A DNA stretch of 64,000 nucleotides. It comes from Gammaproteobacteria bacterium (GTDB taxonomy: Bacteria; Pseudomonadota; Gammaproteobacteria; Chromatiales; Chromatiaceae). The notes beneath the pieces were generated by a model. That model did no database searches. It had not been told where the DNA came from and worked only from the letters and a program-made list of their open reading frames with translations. Below, one piece after another: positions 46,930 through 54,549 of the stretch; the first letter of the stretch is position 1, and each line of letters starts with the position of its first letter. A program made the position numbers and the translations under genes. Location of the stretch: NCBI GenBank assembly GCA_009928645.1, contig SACH01000003.1, positions 1 to 64,000 on the forward strand, given 5' to 3'.

Positions 46930-47097
46930 CTAGCCGCCGACGGACCGGTCATCTGGCCCTTGCCCGGCAAGCGGTGAGGCATCGCCACCATAATAGATCT
47001 GCACCTGGTAAAACAAGGTGACGGCCATGCCAATCGTCACGGTGATGATCAGCAGGAAGAAGGGGTCGCGCCGGGGGCGACGGGGTCGGAAACTCAT
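46930..47097 (-). CDS. Small single-span membrane protein, unknown function
   Basis: No family was recognised. From ATG 47097 the product is 55 residues: a strongly basic N-terminus (SFRPRRPRRDP), one hydrophobic span (FFLLIITVTIGMAVTLFY, about residues 13-30) and a polar Gly/Asp tail, so probably inserted with the N-terminus inside. An alternative in-frame ATG at 47154 has GGGGG upstream. It is 32 bases from the oxidoreductase gene on the same strand and may be co-transcribed. Confidence 0.55.
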   Translation of the reverse strand: MSFRPRRPRRDPFFLLIITVTIGMAVTLFYQVQIYYGGDASPLAGQGPDDRSVGG

Positions 47098-47304
47098 GGG
47101 ACCAGAAGACAGCAGGGTTGGGGGGACGGGGAGAGGGGCTTGCGTGTGGGCCATTATCCCCCATTTGCCGGTTATGTGCCGGGCGGGCATTAGCCGACGT
47201 GGTTGACGTGAGCCCCTCTGATCTGGTTCGCCCTTGCCCCCGACAGCCGTTGTATTTCCCCGCCAGGCCTCTTATGCTGCGTCCCCGATCGTCAGGTACC
47301 CGCC

Positions 47305-47694
47305 ATGCCCCTCGCCGAAGATCCCCGCTACCGGATTGTGGTTCACGCCCAGGGCGTCTACATCCCCCAGCAATCCCACCCCGAAGCGGAGCGTTATGCC
47401 TTCGCCTACACCATTACCATCCAGAATACGGGTGACACCGCCGCGCGCCTCCTCGACCGGCACTGGATCATCACCGACGCCAACGGTCAGGTCCAGGAGG
47501 TGCGGGGTGAGGGTGTGGTGGGTGAGCAGCCCCACCTGCTCCCTGGCGAGCGTTTCCGCTACACCAGCGGGACCATCATCGCGACACCGGTGGGCAGCAT
47601 GCAGGGCAGTTACGGTATGATCGCCGATGATGGCACCCGATTTACCGCCTCCATCGCGCCCTTTACTCTGGCTGTGCCCATGCGCCTGCACTGA
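47305..47694 (+). CDS. apaG: ApaG protein
   Basis: ApaG is a fibronectin-type-III-like beta protein of unknown biochemical role, associated with magnesium/cobalt phenotypes in enterics. The 129-residue protein shows the family pattern: RYAFAYTITIQNTGDTAARLLDRHWIITDANG, GEQPHLLPGERFRYTSG, and TPVGSMQGSY. Length is typical (125). It is followed by apaH as in most gammaproteobacteria. Confidence 0.96.
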   Translation: MPLAEDPRYRIVVHAQGVYIPQQSHPEAERYAFAYTITIQNTGDTAARLLDRHWIITDANGQVQEVRGEGVVGEQPHLLPGERFRYTSGTIIATPVGSMQGSYGMIADDGTRFTASIAPFTLAVPMRLH

Positions 47695-47739
47695 CCCAGC
47701 CACTCCTCCCATCGCCCTGCTCGATACCCTGCCGGACCT

Positions 47740-48573
47740 ATGACCACTTACGCTATAGGTGATATTCAAGGTTGCTACGACCCCTTCCGCCGCCTGCTGG
47801 ACAAGCTGGAATTCGACCCCGCCGGGGACGAGTTATGGTTGGTTGGCGACCTCGTCAATCGCGGCCCCGATTCCTTGGGGGTGCTGCGTTATGTCCACAG
47901 CCTCGGTGAAGCGGCGGTGGTCGTCCTGGGTAATCACGACCTTCACCTCCTAGCCCTGGGGGCGGGCAATGTCAAAACCGCCGCCATGAGCAGCCTCCAT
48001 GACGTGCTGATGGCACCAGACCGGGACGAACTACTGCACTGGCTACGCCACCGCCCCCTCATGCACTATGACGCCAGCAAGGATTTCGCCATGGTCCACG
48101 CCGGCCTGGCGCCCCAATGGGATCTGTTACAGGCCCTGTCCTGTGCCCAAGAGGTGGAGAAGGTCCTGCAGGGCCCCGAGTACCGGGGCTTTCTGTATAG
48201 CATGTACGGCAATCAGCCCAGCAAGTGGTCGCCCACCCTCAAGGGCATGGACCGTCTGCGCTTCATCACCAACTGCATGACGCGCATGCGCTATTGTCTC
48301 CCCGACGGCACCCTGGGTCTCAAGGAAAAGGGTCCGGTGGGTACCCAATCTAAGCCCTACATCCCCTGGTTCGAGATCCCCTGGCGGGCCAGCAGCGATT
48401 TCCGGCTGGTCATAGGTCACTGGTCCACCCTGGGCTATATGGCCAAGGACAACGTCTGGGCCCTGGACACAGGTTGTCTCTGGGGCCGCTCTCTGACCGC
48501 CATCCCCATTCGCAAGAAGAAGGACATCGAGCCCATCAGCCTGGACTGCCCGACGGGCGCCCTACGGGATTGA
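47740..48573 (+). CDS. apaH: Bis(5'-nucleosyl)-tetraphosphatase, symmetrical
   Basis: ApaH hydrolyses diadenosine tetraphosphate to two ADP and can remove Np4 caps from RNA. The 277-residue protein has the metallophosphatase motifs GDIQGCYDPF (residues 7-16), GDLVNRGPDSL, GNHDLHLL and MVHAGLAPQWD, with a C-terminal GHWSTLGY and LDTGCLWG. Length matches E. coli ApaH (280). It ends the apaG-apaH pair, convergent with folA. Confidence 0.97.
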   Translation: MTTYAIGDIQGCYDPFRRLLDKLEFDPAGDELWLVGDLVNRGPDSLGVLRYVHSLGEAAVVVLGNHDLHLLALGAGNVKTAAMSSLHDVLMAPDRDELLHWLRHRPLMHYDASKDFAMVHAGLAPQWDLLQALSCAQEVEKVLQGPEYRGFLYSMYGNQPSKWSPTLKGMDRLRFITNCMTRMRYCLPDGTLGLKEKGPVGTQSKPYIPWFEIPWRASSDFRLVIGHWSTLGYMAKDNVWALDTGCLWGRSLTAIPIRKKKDIEPISLDCPTGALRD

Positions 48574-48651
48574 CGGAAACGGTCCCGGGGTCCACTCCGG
48601 GGGGCTGATCAGAGATTCTGACAAGGGTTTGCCGTCCGCGGCGGTCGCTAC

Positions 48652-48848
48652 ACTCATCGCCAACTGCCGCCACCCGACCAAGCCTGAGAAAGGTCAGATC
48701 ATAGGGATTCCGTCAAACCCGTCATCGCCATCGGTCGCGATCTGATCAAACCTGATGACGGTCAGGTCGCAGGGATGCCGTCGACCCCGTCATCACCATC
48801 TACCACGGCCCGATCAAGCCTGAGGAAGGTCAGGTCAAAGGGATTGCC
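48652..48848. repeat. Tandem triplication of the folA 3' end
   Basis: Three imperfect copies of about 60-69 bases (48780-48848, 48712-48779, 48652-48711) share GGxATCCCT, GACCTGACC, TCAGGxTTG and GGCGATGA when read on the minus strand. The first copy is the last coding part of folA. The second begins in frame, adds a short tail, then reaches a stop because it is one base shorter. The third lies fully downstream. Confidence 0.78.
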
Positions 48849-49307
48849 TTCGTCCCTGGCCCGCGTTTCCCGTCCCGTCTCGACCCATTCGCCTGGCTCC
48901 CAGGGGGGAAAGAAGGCATCACCATCCTCGATCCGGGTGGCGACCAGGGTCAGGTACAGCCGCCCCGCAGCCGGGAGAAAGGTGCGGTAGAGCATCTCGC
49001 CACCAATGACCAGGACCTCGGGTTCGTCCTGGACCAGGGCCAGCGCCGCGGCTGGGGAAGACGCTAGTTCACACCCCAGGGCGCGATACGCCGGATTGGC
49101 GGTGATGACGATATGCCGGCGCCGGGGCAGCAGCCCCGGCAGGGACTCCCAGGTGCGGCGGCCCATCAGGATCGGCTTGTCCAGGGTCAGGCGCTTGAAA
49201 TGCGCCAGATCGGCGGGGAGATGCCAAGGCAAGCGATTGGCCCGACCGATGACCCGATTCTCCGCAAGGGCGGCAATCAGCGCGATCAGCGGCACCTGCT
49301 CGCTCAT
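48762..49307 (-). CDS. folA: Dihydrofolate reductase
   Basis: FolA reduces dihydrofolate to tetrahydrofolate with NADPH. The product starts [36 protein letters not shown] contains the catalytic acidic residue, followed by [11 protein letters not shown], the NADPH loop [13 protein letters not shown] and DAFFPPW. The natural C-terminus appears to be [12 protein letters not shown]. About 16 further residues ([15 protein letters not shown]) are read from a tandem duplication of the gene end, giving 181 residues instead of about 165. Its ATG overlaps the rsfS stop by four bases. Confidence 0.95.
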   Translation of the reverse strand: MSEQVPLIALIAALAENRVIGRANRLPWHLPADLAHFKRLTLDKPILMGRRTWESLPGLLPRRRHIVITANPAYRALGCELASSPAAALALVQDEPEVLVIGGEMLYRTFLPAAGRLYLTLVATRIEDGDAFFPPWEPGEWVETGRETRARDEGNPFDLTFLRLDRAVVDGDDGVDGIPAT

Positions 49308-49729
49308 GCCGCGCTGGCGGCGGACGTAGGCAATTCACCAATGGGCGAGGACGCGTTCGGCAGGGCGACCTGACCCGTACCGACGCCCGCCGCCTTGCGG
49401 TTGACCTCCGTGGCGGACCAGAGGCGCTCCAGGGCGTAAAAGTCCCGCACCTTCGGCAGCATGACATGCACGACGATAATGTTGAGGTCAACCAGGGCCC
49501 ACTCGCCCTCGCTCAGACCTTCGGACCCCAGGGGGGGCTCACCCCCCTCCTTGGCCCGGAAGGCCACGGTTTCGGCAATGGCCTTGACATGGCGCTCGGA
49601 GGTACCGGAGGCGATGATCATCAGATCGGTGATGGCGGTCTTGCCGCGCACATCCAGGACCTGCACATCCTTGGCCTTCATGTCGTCCAAGGCCTCCAGA
49701 ACCAGTTGCTTGAGTTGTTCTAGCTCCAA
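49304..49729 (-). CDS. rsfS: Ribosome silencing factor RsfS
   Basis: RsfS binds ribosomal protein L14 and blocks subunit joining under starvation. The start is TTG 49729 with GGAG about seven bases upstream, giving 141 residues. Conserved parts: [33 protein letters not shown] (split here between about residues 21 and 53), [17 protein letters not shown], and [13 protein letters not shown]-terminal Ala/Ser/Pro-rich tail of about 30 residues extends past the usual end. Normally nadD lies just upstream; here 563 bases separate them. Confidence 0.94.
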   Translation of the reverse strand: MELEQLKQLVLEALDDMKAKDVQVLDVRGKTAITDLMIIASGTSERHVKAIAETVAFRAKEGGEPPLGSEGLSEGEWALVDLNIIVVHVMLPKVRDFYALERLWSATEVNRKAAGVGTGQVALPNASSPIGELPTSAASAA

Positions 49730-50137
49730 CTGAAACTCCGTTAACTATCTTCAGGTTGAGTTGGTACCCAGGTCAGGGCCGCTGGCGGTTTCTCCGGGCG
49801 AGGCGGCACAAGAAAGCAGCGGAACGGTCATGAGAGATCCCTCCGCACCCCAGGCTGATGAAAAATAGCCTATTTCCCCGGCGGGCTGTCTTCCCTGCTC
49901 TCGCCGGATCCGTCCATGAACGATCCATTGTCGGTTCTGACAGGCATGAACCCCGCCCCGGAGTATGCACGCCATGGCTGGGCCAGATCGTCCGCCAGGC
50001 CAGGCATTGTAGCCTGATTATGAAAAGATTGAGGTTCGCCCGTCAGCCCAGAACGCAGCCCCGACGGGAGCGGTCATAATCAAAACCGTCATGGTTGGTG
50101 GCTAACATGGGCAGCCGAGTCCCGGGGAGAAGAAGAG
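49730..50137. other. 408-base gap between rsfS and the small peptide gene
   Basis: No confident gene. A minus-strand ORF from ATG 49831 to 49751 (26 residues) has GGAGG at good spacing and could be a tiny leader-like peptide, but it has no other support. Sequence near 50068-50110 (TCATAATCAAAACCGTCATGG, then GCTAACATGGG) weakly resembles the CATGAGG repeat family. Confidence 0.35.
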
Positions 50138-50296
50138 ATGACCGACATCGATCTTGCTGATTTCGACATCCATGAGCTCAAGGACATTTTTGACGATGTC
50201 TTTTTTCTGCCCGACATTCACATCGACGAACTGGCCGACATGATGGAAATCGTCGACAACCTCATCCAGGTCTCGACGTCCTGCCCCTGGTGCTAG
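50138..50296 (+). CDS. 52-residue acidic peptide with C-terminal SCPWC; possible RiPP precursor
   Basis: I recognise no named family. The ATG at 50138 is preceded by a strong GGGGAGAAGAAG ribosome-binding site. The product is very acidic, alternating Asp/Glu with hydrophobic residues (DIDLADFDIHELKDIF, then DELADMMEIVDNLIQ). It ends abruptly with VSTSCPWC and a stop, so its only two Cys, in CPWC, are at the very C-terminus. An amphipathic acidic leader plus a short Ser/Thr/Cys-rich tail is the layout of ribosomally made, post-translationally modified peptide precursors (azole and thiopeptide types). No modifying enzyme or transporter gene is adjacent, so this is a candidate only. It converges on nadD with a four-base overlap. 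Confidence 0.68.
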   Translation: MTDIDLADFDIHELKDIFDDVFFLPDIHIDELADMMEIVDNLIQVSTSCPWC

Positions 50297-51129
50297 GGAT
50301 CCGCCCGGCGATAAAGCCCCTCCGCCTGGATGAAGTCCAACACCGTATCGGGCAGCAAATAGCGCGGACTCAGTCCCCGGGCCACCAGACCACGAATGCG
50401 GGTCGCCGAAATCGCCAGTTGCGTTACCTCCTGAAACCAGACCCGGCCCGCGGGGGAGGCGGTCAGATCGCCGACCTGGAAACAGCGGCGCGGCTGAAGC
50501 CAAGCTTGCAGGTGGGAACTCAGTTCCAGACCGGATGCCACTAAGGGGGCCTGGTCACCTGCCGTAAACAACGGGTCACCACCCGCGGAGGCCTGGTTAC
50601 CCGCCACGGGGGCCTGGTTACCCGCCGCGGAGACCTGGTCATCACCCGCGAGAGCCTGACCACCGGCATCAGACGCCTTGTCACCCTCCATGGGTGCCAG
50701 GCCGGGCGCGGGACCGCCCTCACCCGTCCACCCCGGCCGCCGCATGACGATCAGATGGGCCAGGGCCAGGATGTCATCCGGCCGGTGCCAGGAGAGAAAC
50801 CCGCGGAAGGCATCGGCCCCCACCAGCAGGCCCAGGCCCACGGCCGGGCCTAACTCCCCGCGCAGGTCCACCAGGGTATCGTGGGTATAGGATTCACCGC
50901 CGCGCCGCAGTTCGCGGTCATCGACGCGCAGCCCCTCCGCCCCCTGGACCGCCAGGCGCAGCATCGCCAGGCGCTGTTCCGGGCTGGCCTGGGGCTGGGA
51001 GCGATGGACGGCCTGGCGCAGGGGGATCAGCCGCAGTTCCTCCAGCCCCAGCGCCTGGCGGACCTCCAGGGCCGGGCGCAGATGGCCGAAATGGACCGGG
51101 TCGAAGGTCCCGCCCAGGACACCGATCAT
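50293..51129 (-). CDS. nadD: Nicotinate-nucleotide adenylyltransferase with a repeat insertion
   Basis: NadD makes nicotinic acid adenine dinucleotide in NAD synthesis. The start at 51129 gives MIGVLGGTFDPVHFGHLR, containing the nucleotidyltransferase GGTFDPVHFGH motif (residues 6-16). The C-terminal signature ISATRIRGLVARG is at residues 240-252. Between IVMRRPGW (about 127-134) and the C-terminal part lies an insertion of roughly 50 residues built from a seven-residue unit (AGNQAPV, AGNQASA, AGDQAPL), raising the length to 278 against about 213 usually. It follows proA, as in pseudomonads. Confidence 0.93.
   Translation of the reverse strand: MIGVLGGTFDPVHFGHLRPALEVRQALGLEELRLIPLRQAVHRSQPQASPEQRLAMLRLAVQGAEGLRVDDRELRRGGESYTHDTLVDLRGELGPAVGLGLLVGADAFRGFLSWHRPDDILALAHLIVMRRPGWTGEGGPAPGLAPMEGDKASDAGGQALAGDDQVSAAGNQAPVAGNQASAGGDPLFTAGDQAPLVASGLELSSHLQAWLQPRRCFQVGDLTASPAGRVWFQEVTQLAISATRIRGLVARGLSPRYLLPDTVLDFIQAEGLYRRADP
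50549..50695 (-). repeat. Seven tandem 21-bp units inside nadD
   Basis: Seven consecutive 21-base units cover 50549-50695 exactly, most beginning GCCTGGT-ACC on the plus strand. The two most alike are GCCTGGTTACCCGCC followed by ACGGGG or GCGGAG. Because 21 is a multiple of three, the frame of nadD is kept and the repeat is translated. Confidence 0.85.
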
Positions 51130-51303
51130 GCCGGCCCGACCTTGATCAGGGGTATCGCTCCCCTCACGATGGAGCAATGCACCGGGGGGCATGTGTCCCT
51201 GGGCGGATCCATTCGACCAGGGACGCAACCGGAGACCGACCGCCCCGCTCCCTGCCAGTACCCGCCCCCGCTATTTCAGTCCGGGCGGCTGGTTGCGGGG
51301 GCT

Positions 51304-52578
51304 TCAGGCGCGCACCTCGCCGTTGCCAAGGACGATAAACTTCACCGAGGTCAGGCCCTCCAGACCCACCGGCCCCCGGGCGTGGAACTTGTCCGTGCTG
51401 ATGCCGATTTCGGCGCCCAGACCATACTCGAAGCCGTCGGCGAACCGGGTGGAGGCATTGACCATCACCGAACTGCTGTCCACCTCCCGCAGGAAACGGC
51501 GGGCGCGGCTGTAGTCCTCGGTAACGATACTGTCGGTATGCTGGGAACCATGGCGGGCGATGTGCGCCATGGCCTCCTCCAGCCCGGCGACGACCCGGAT
51601 GGCGAGGATCGGGGCCAGGTATTCCGTATCCCAATCCTCAGGGGTGGCGGGGATGGCCGCCGGGACCTGTTGGCAGGTGGCGGGGCAGCCCCGCAGCTCC
51701 ACGCCCTTGTCCCGCAGGGGCGCGGCCAGCAACGGCAGGGCCTCGGCGGCGATGCCTTCCGCCACCAGCAGGGTCTCCAGGGTGTTACAGGTGCCATAGC
51801 GCTGGGTCTTGGCGTTCATGACGATGGGCAGGGCCTTGGCGAGGTCGGCCCGGTCGTCGATGTAGACGTGGCAGATGCCATCCAGGTGCTTGATGACCGG
51901 CACCCGCGCCTCACGGCTGATTCGTTCAATGAGGCCCTTGCCACCGCGGGGGATGATGACATCCACGTACTGGGGCATGGTGATCAGGGCGCCGACGGCG
52001 GCGCGGTCCCGGGTGGCGATGACCTGCACCCCGTCCGCGGGCAGGCCAGCACTCTCCAGGCCGCGCTGCAGGCAGGCGGCGATGGCCTGGTTGGAGTGGA
52101 AGGCCTCGGAACCACCGCGCAGCACGGTGGCGTTGCCGGACTTGAGGCACAGGGCGGCGGCGTCAGCGGTGACGTTAGGGCGGGACTCATAGATGATGCC
52201 GACCACCCCCAGCGGCACCCGCATCCGTCCCACCTGGATACCAGAGGGCCGATAATTGAGGTCGAAGATGGCCCCCACCGGGTCCGCCAGGGCGGCGACC
52301 TCCCGCAGGCCGGCGATCATGGCGTCGGTGCGCCCCGGGGTCAGTTCCAGGCGGTCGAGCAGGGCCGCGTCCAGGCCCTGGGCGGCCCCGGCCTCCAGAT
52401 CCAGGCGGTTGGCGGCCAGGAGATCGGCCCGGCGCGCGTCCAGGTCGGCGGCGATGGCCAGCAGAGCCCGGTTCTTGGCGGCAGTCTCGGCCCGGGCCAG
52501 CAACCGCGACGCGGCCCGCGCCCGCTCGCCGACGGTTTGCATATAGGCGGCGACATCGCTGATCGGGGTCTCGGTCAT
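51304..52578 (-). CDS. proA: Gamma-glutamyl phosphate reductase
   Basis: ProA makes glutamate semialdehyde in proline synthesis. The start at 52578 ([17 protein letters not shown]) gives 424 residues, the family length. The aldehyde-dehydrogenase-like fold shows [25 protein letters not shown] (split about residues 125-149), the catalytic Cys in RYGTCNTLE, and the C-terminal [17 protein letters not shown]. The order leuS-lptE-holA-proA-nadD-rsfS is the pseudomonad-type arrangement. Confidence 0.97.
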   Translation of the reverse strand: MTETPISDVAAYMQTVGERARAASRLLARAETAAKNRALLAIAADLDARRADLLAANRLDLEAGAAQGLDAALLDRLELTPGRTDAMIAGLREVAALADPVGAIFDLNYRPSGIQVGRMRVPLGVVGIIYESRPNVTADAAALCLKSGNATVLRGGSEAFHSNQAIAACLQRGLESAGLPADGVQVIATRDRAAVGALITMPQYVDVIIPRGGKGLIERISREARVPVIKHLDGICHVYIDDRADLAKALPIVMNAKTQRYGTCNTLETLLVAEGIAAEALPLLAAPLRDKGVELRGCPATCQQVPAAIPATPEDWDTEYLAPILAIRVVAGLEEAMAHIARHGSQHTDSIVTEDYSRARRFLREVDSSSVMVNASTRFADGFEYGLGAEIGISTDKFHARGPVGLEGLTSVKFIVLGNGEVRA

Positions 52579-52702
52579 GGCAGGAATTCCTGAAAACTGC
52601 GGGCCGCCGCGGCACTGCGGCCGAGGCGGCGGCAAAGGGCAAGGGATTGGACTGGGATTTTATAACAGACGGGCTTGTGTTTTTCGCGCGGAGGTAAGAC
52701 TG

Positions 52703-52802
52703 GGTGGTGCCTGGCGGGGTATCGACCGGGGGCGCGGGCAGAGGTCGCTAAACCTCGCCGGAGATGTTAGCGGCCCCTGCCAAGGCACCGCCTGGCCCAG
52801 AA
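52703..52802 (+). repeat. Dispersed ~100-bp inverted-repeat element, copy 2 (proA-holA gap)
   Basis: GGTGGTGCC (52703-52711) pairs with GGCACCGCC (52794-52802) with one mismatch. The left end continues TGGCGGGGTATCGAC, matching the copy at 35373 (GGCGGGTATCGAC). It is non-coding and fills much of the 267-base gap between the two minus-strand genes. Confidence 0.7.
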
Positions 52803-52845
52803 AGGCCAAACGCTGCGCGATGTCGATACCGGGTTAACCAGCGCC

Positions 52846-53886
52846 TTAGGATGACGGGGACGGCGCCGGGGGCGGGGGTGGTCCGCCCGCCAGGGTATCG
52901 CCGATGGCGGCCAGGGTCAGCCAGGGATCACCCGGCGTCAGGCCCTTGATCTGCCGATCGGCGAGGGCGCAGTGGCCCAGCAGGAGCGGCAGGGTGGGGG
53001 CCGGCAGACGGCGCAGAAGGGCCTTCAAGGGTCCTTGACGGTTCTGCCAGACCCGCTCAGCGCTGAGGAAGGTATCCAGGGCGCGGGTTCCGCCGCGGGC
53101 GGCGAAGGCGGCACGGGTGAGGAGCCGGACCTCCCGGGACAGGACCCAGAGCACCAGGGGCTCGGCGGTCCCCTCCGCCGCCAGACCCTGGATGATGCGG
53201 TGCATGCGGACCCGATCCCCGGCCAGGGCGGCGTCGGGGACATCGAAAAGGTCGAAGCGGGCGCTGTCGGCGATGGCTCGACCCAGCTGTTCGGCGGACA
53301 GAGGGCCCTGACCTTGGAGAAGGGCCAGCTTGTCCACCTCTTGGGCGGCGGCCAGCAGATTACCCTCCACCCGCTCCGCCAGCATGGCGGCCACCTCGGG
53401 TGCCGGGACCAGGCCCCGCACGCGCAGGCGCTGACCGATCCACTCCACCAACCGCTGGCCCGTCAGGGCCTGGACCTGGAGCAGGACCCCGGTCTGCTCG
53501 ACGGTCTGGACCCATTTGGCCTTGAGTTCCTGATAGTCCAGGTTCGGGGCCAGGATCAGCAGGCGATGCTCCGAGCGGGGCCGGGCGCAATAGGCCCGCA
53601 CCGCCTCCCCGCCATCGCGGCCGATCTTGCCGGAGGCCAGGCGCAGTTCGATGAGCTTCTGGCTGGCAAAGAGGGACAGGGACTGGGCGGCGACGGCAAG
53701 TTGGCCCCAGTCAAAATTCCCCTCCGCCTCCAGGACCTCACGCTCCGTATAGCCCCGCGCGCGGGCCGCCTGACGCACCAGGGTCGCGGCCTCGCCGAGC
53801 TGGAAGGGCTCGTCGCCACAGATCATGACCACAGGCGACAACCCCGCTTTGAGGTTGGCGGCCAACTGGGGGAAGGGGATGCGCAC
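52846..53886 (-). CDS. holA: DNA polymerase III delta subunit
   Basis: The delta subunit opens the beta clamp within the clamp loader. The 346-residue protein shows ICGDEPFQLGEAATLVRQAAR near residue 22, a degenerate AAA+ core without a Walker A, EVDKLALL, and the C-terminal collar domain. Length matches E. coli HolA (343). It starts three bases after the lptE stop, so it is in one transcript with leuS and lptE. Confidence 0.95.
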   Translation of the reverse strand: MRIPFPQLAANLKAGLSPVVMICGDEPFQLGEAATLVRQAARARGYTEREVLEAEGNFDWGQLAVAAQSLSLFASQKLIELRLASGKIGRDGGEAVRAYCARPRSEHRLLILAPNLDYQELKAKWVQTVEQTGVLLQVQALTGQRLVEWIGQRLRVRGLVPAPEVAAMLAERVEGNLLAAAQEVDKLALLQGQGPLSAEQLGRAIADSARFDLFDVPDAALAGDRVRMHRIIQGLAAEGTAEPLVLWVLSREVRLLTRAAFAARGGTRALDTFLSAERVWQNRQGPLKALLRRLPAPTLPLLLGHCALADRQIKGLTPGDPWLTLAAIGDTLAGGPPPPPAPSPSS

Positions 53887-53889
53887 GGA

Positions 53890-54549
53890 CTAGGGGCGCG
53901 AGGTCTTGCCGCTAGCCGGATCAGCCGGTTGGTTGGCTTTGCCGCCCCGGGGCAAGGCGGCGCGCAACATGGCCAGGATCTGCTGGGTGGCGTCCCGGGC
54001 CATGTCGGTATAGATAATTTCCGCCTCCAACTGCTTACCCAACACCTCGACGTCCGCGTCCTCGAAAGAGCGCGACAACTCCAGACGTTGCGGCGCGACC
54101 AATTCCTTGCCGCCGGCCTCGCGGGCGTCGAAGCGAACATCGAGGAAGATCTCCGTAGCGATGATCTTGCCGTTACGGTCCAGGGCCCCGACCCGCGAGC
54201 GCCGGGACTCGCTCAGGATGCGGACGATGGCGCGGGCCTCCCAGGCGGAGGGGGCCTGGGGGATGGCGGAGAGCTGGAACTGGTCCCGGAGCTGGTTGCC
54301 CACTAGGGAGCCGCCACCAGCCTCGACATAGACCGGGAGCAGGGTGGGCGGGATATCCACGGCCCCGCGCAGGTGAAAACCGCAGGCGCTGAGGAGGATC
54401 AGGCTCAGGGACAGCACCAGCAGCCGTGACAATCGTGGAGGCCGTGGCAGTCGTGACAGCCATGGCAGCCATGGCAATCGTAGCGACAGTGGCAATAGCG
54501 GCAGGGACAGCCTCAACGGCAGCAGCAGGATCGACCCTAGTGTCCTCAT
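53890..54549 (-). CDS. lptE: LPS-assembly lipoprotein LptE
   Basis: LptE is the outer-membrane lipoprotein plug of LptD. The lipobox is [11 protein letters not shown] with the lipidated Cys at residue 56. The signal region before it is unusually long (55 residues against about 20) and monotonous, made of Leu, Pro, Arg, Ser and Trp, encoded by a 9-base microsatellite-like stretch (54421-54520). The mature domain contains PVYVEAGGG and [17 protein letters not shown]. The start at 54549 overlaps the leuS stop in ATGA; no internal ATG lies nearer the lipobox. Confidence 0.9.
   Translation of the reverse strand: MRTLGSILLLPLRLSLPLLPLSLRLPWLPWLSRLPRPPRLSRLLVLSLSLILLSACGFHLRGAVDIPPTLLPVYVEAGGGSLVGNQLRDQFQLSAIPQAPSAWEARAIVRILSESRRSRVGALDRNGKIIATEIFLDVRFDAREAGGKELVAPQRLELSRSFEDADVEVLGKQLEAEIIYTDMARDATQQILAMLRAALPRGGKANQPADPASGKTSRP

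Noticed and set aside
49751-49831. 26-residue minus-strand peptide gene with a GGAGG
   Set aside because: Only the ribosome-binding site supports it; composition and position give no further evidence, so it is mentioned but not called as a gene.
50881-52593. 570-codon plus-strand frame opposite nadD and proA
   Set aside because: proA and nadD are well supported; the frame is a composition artefact.
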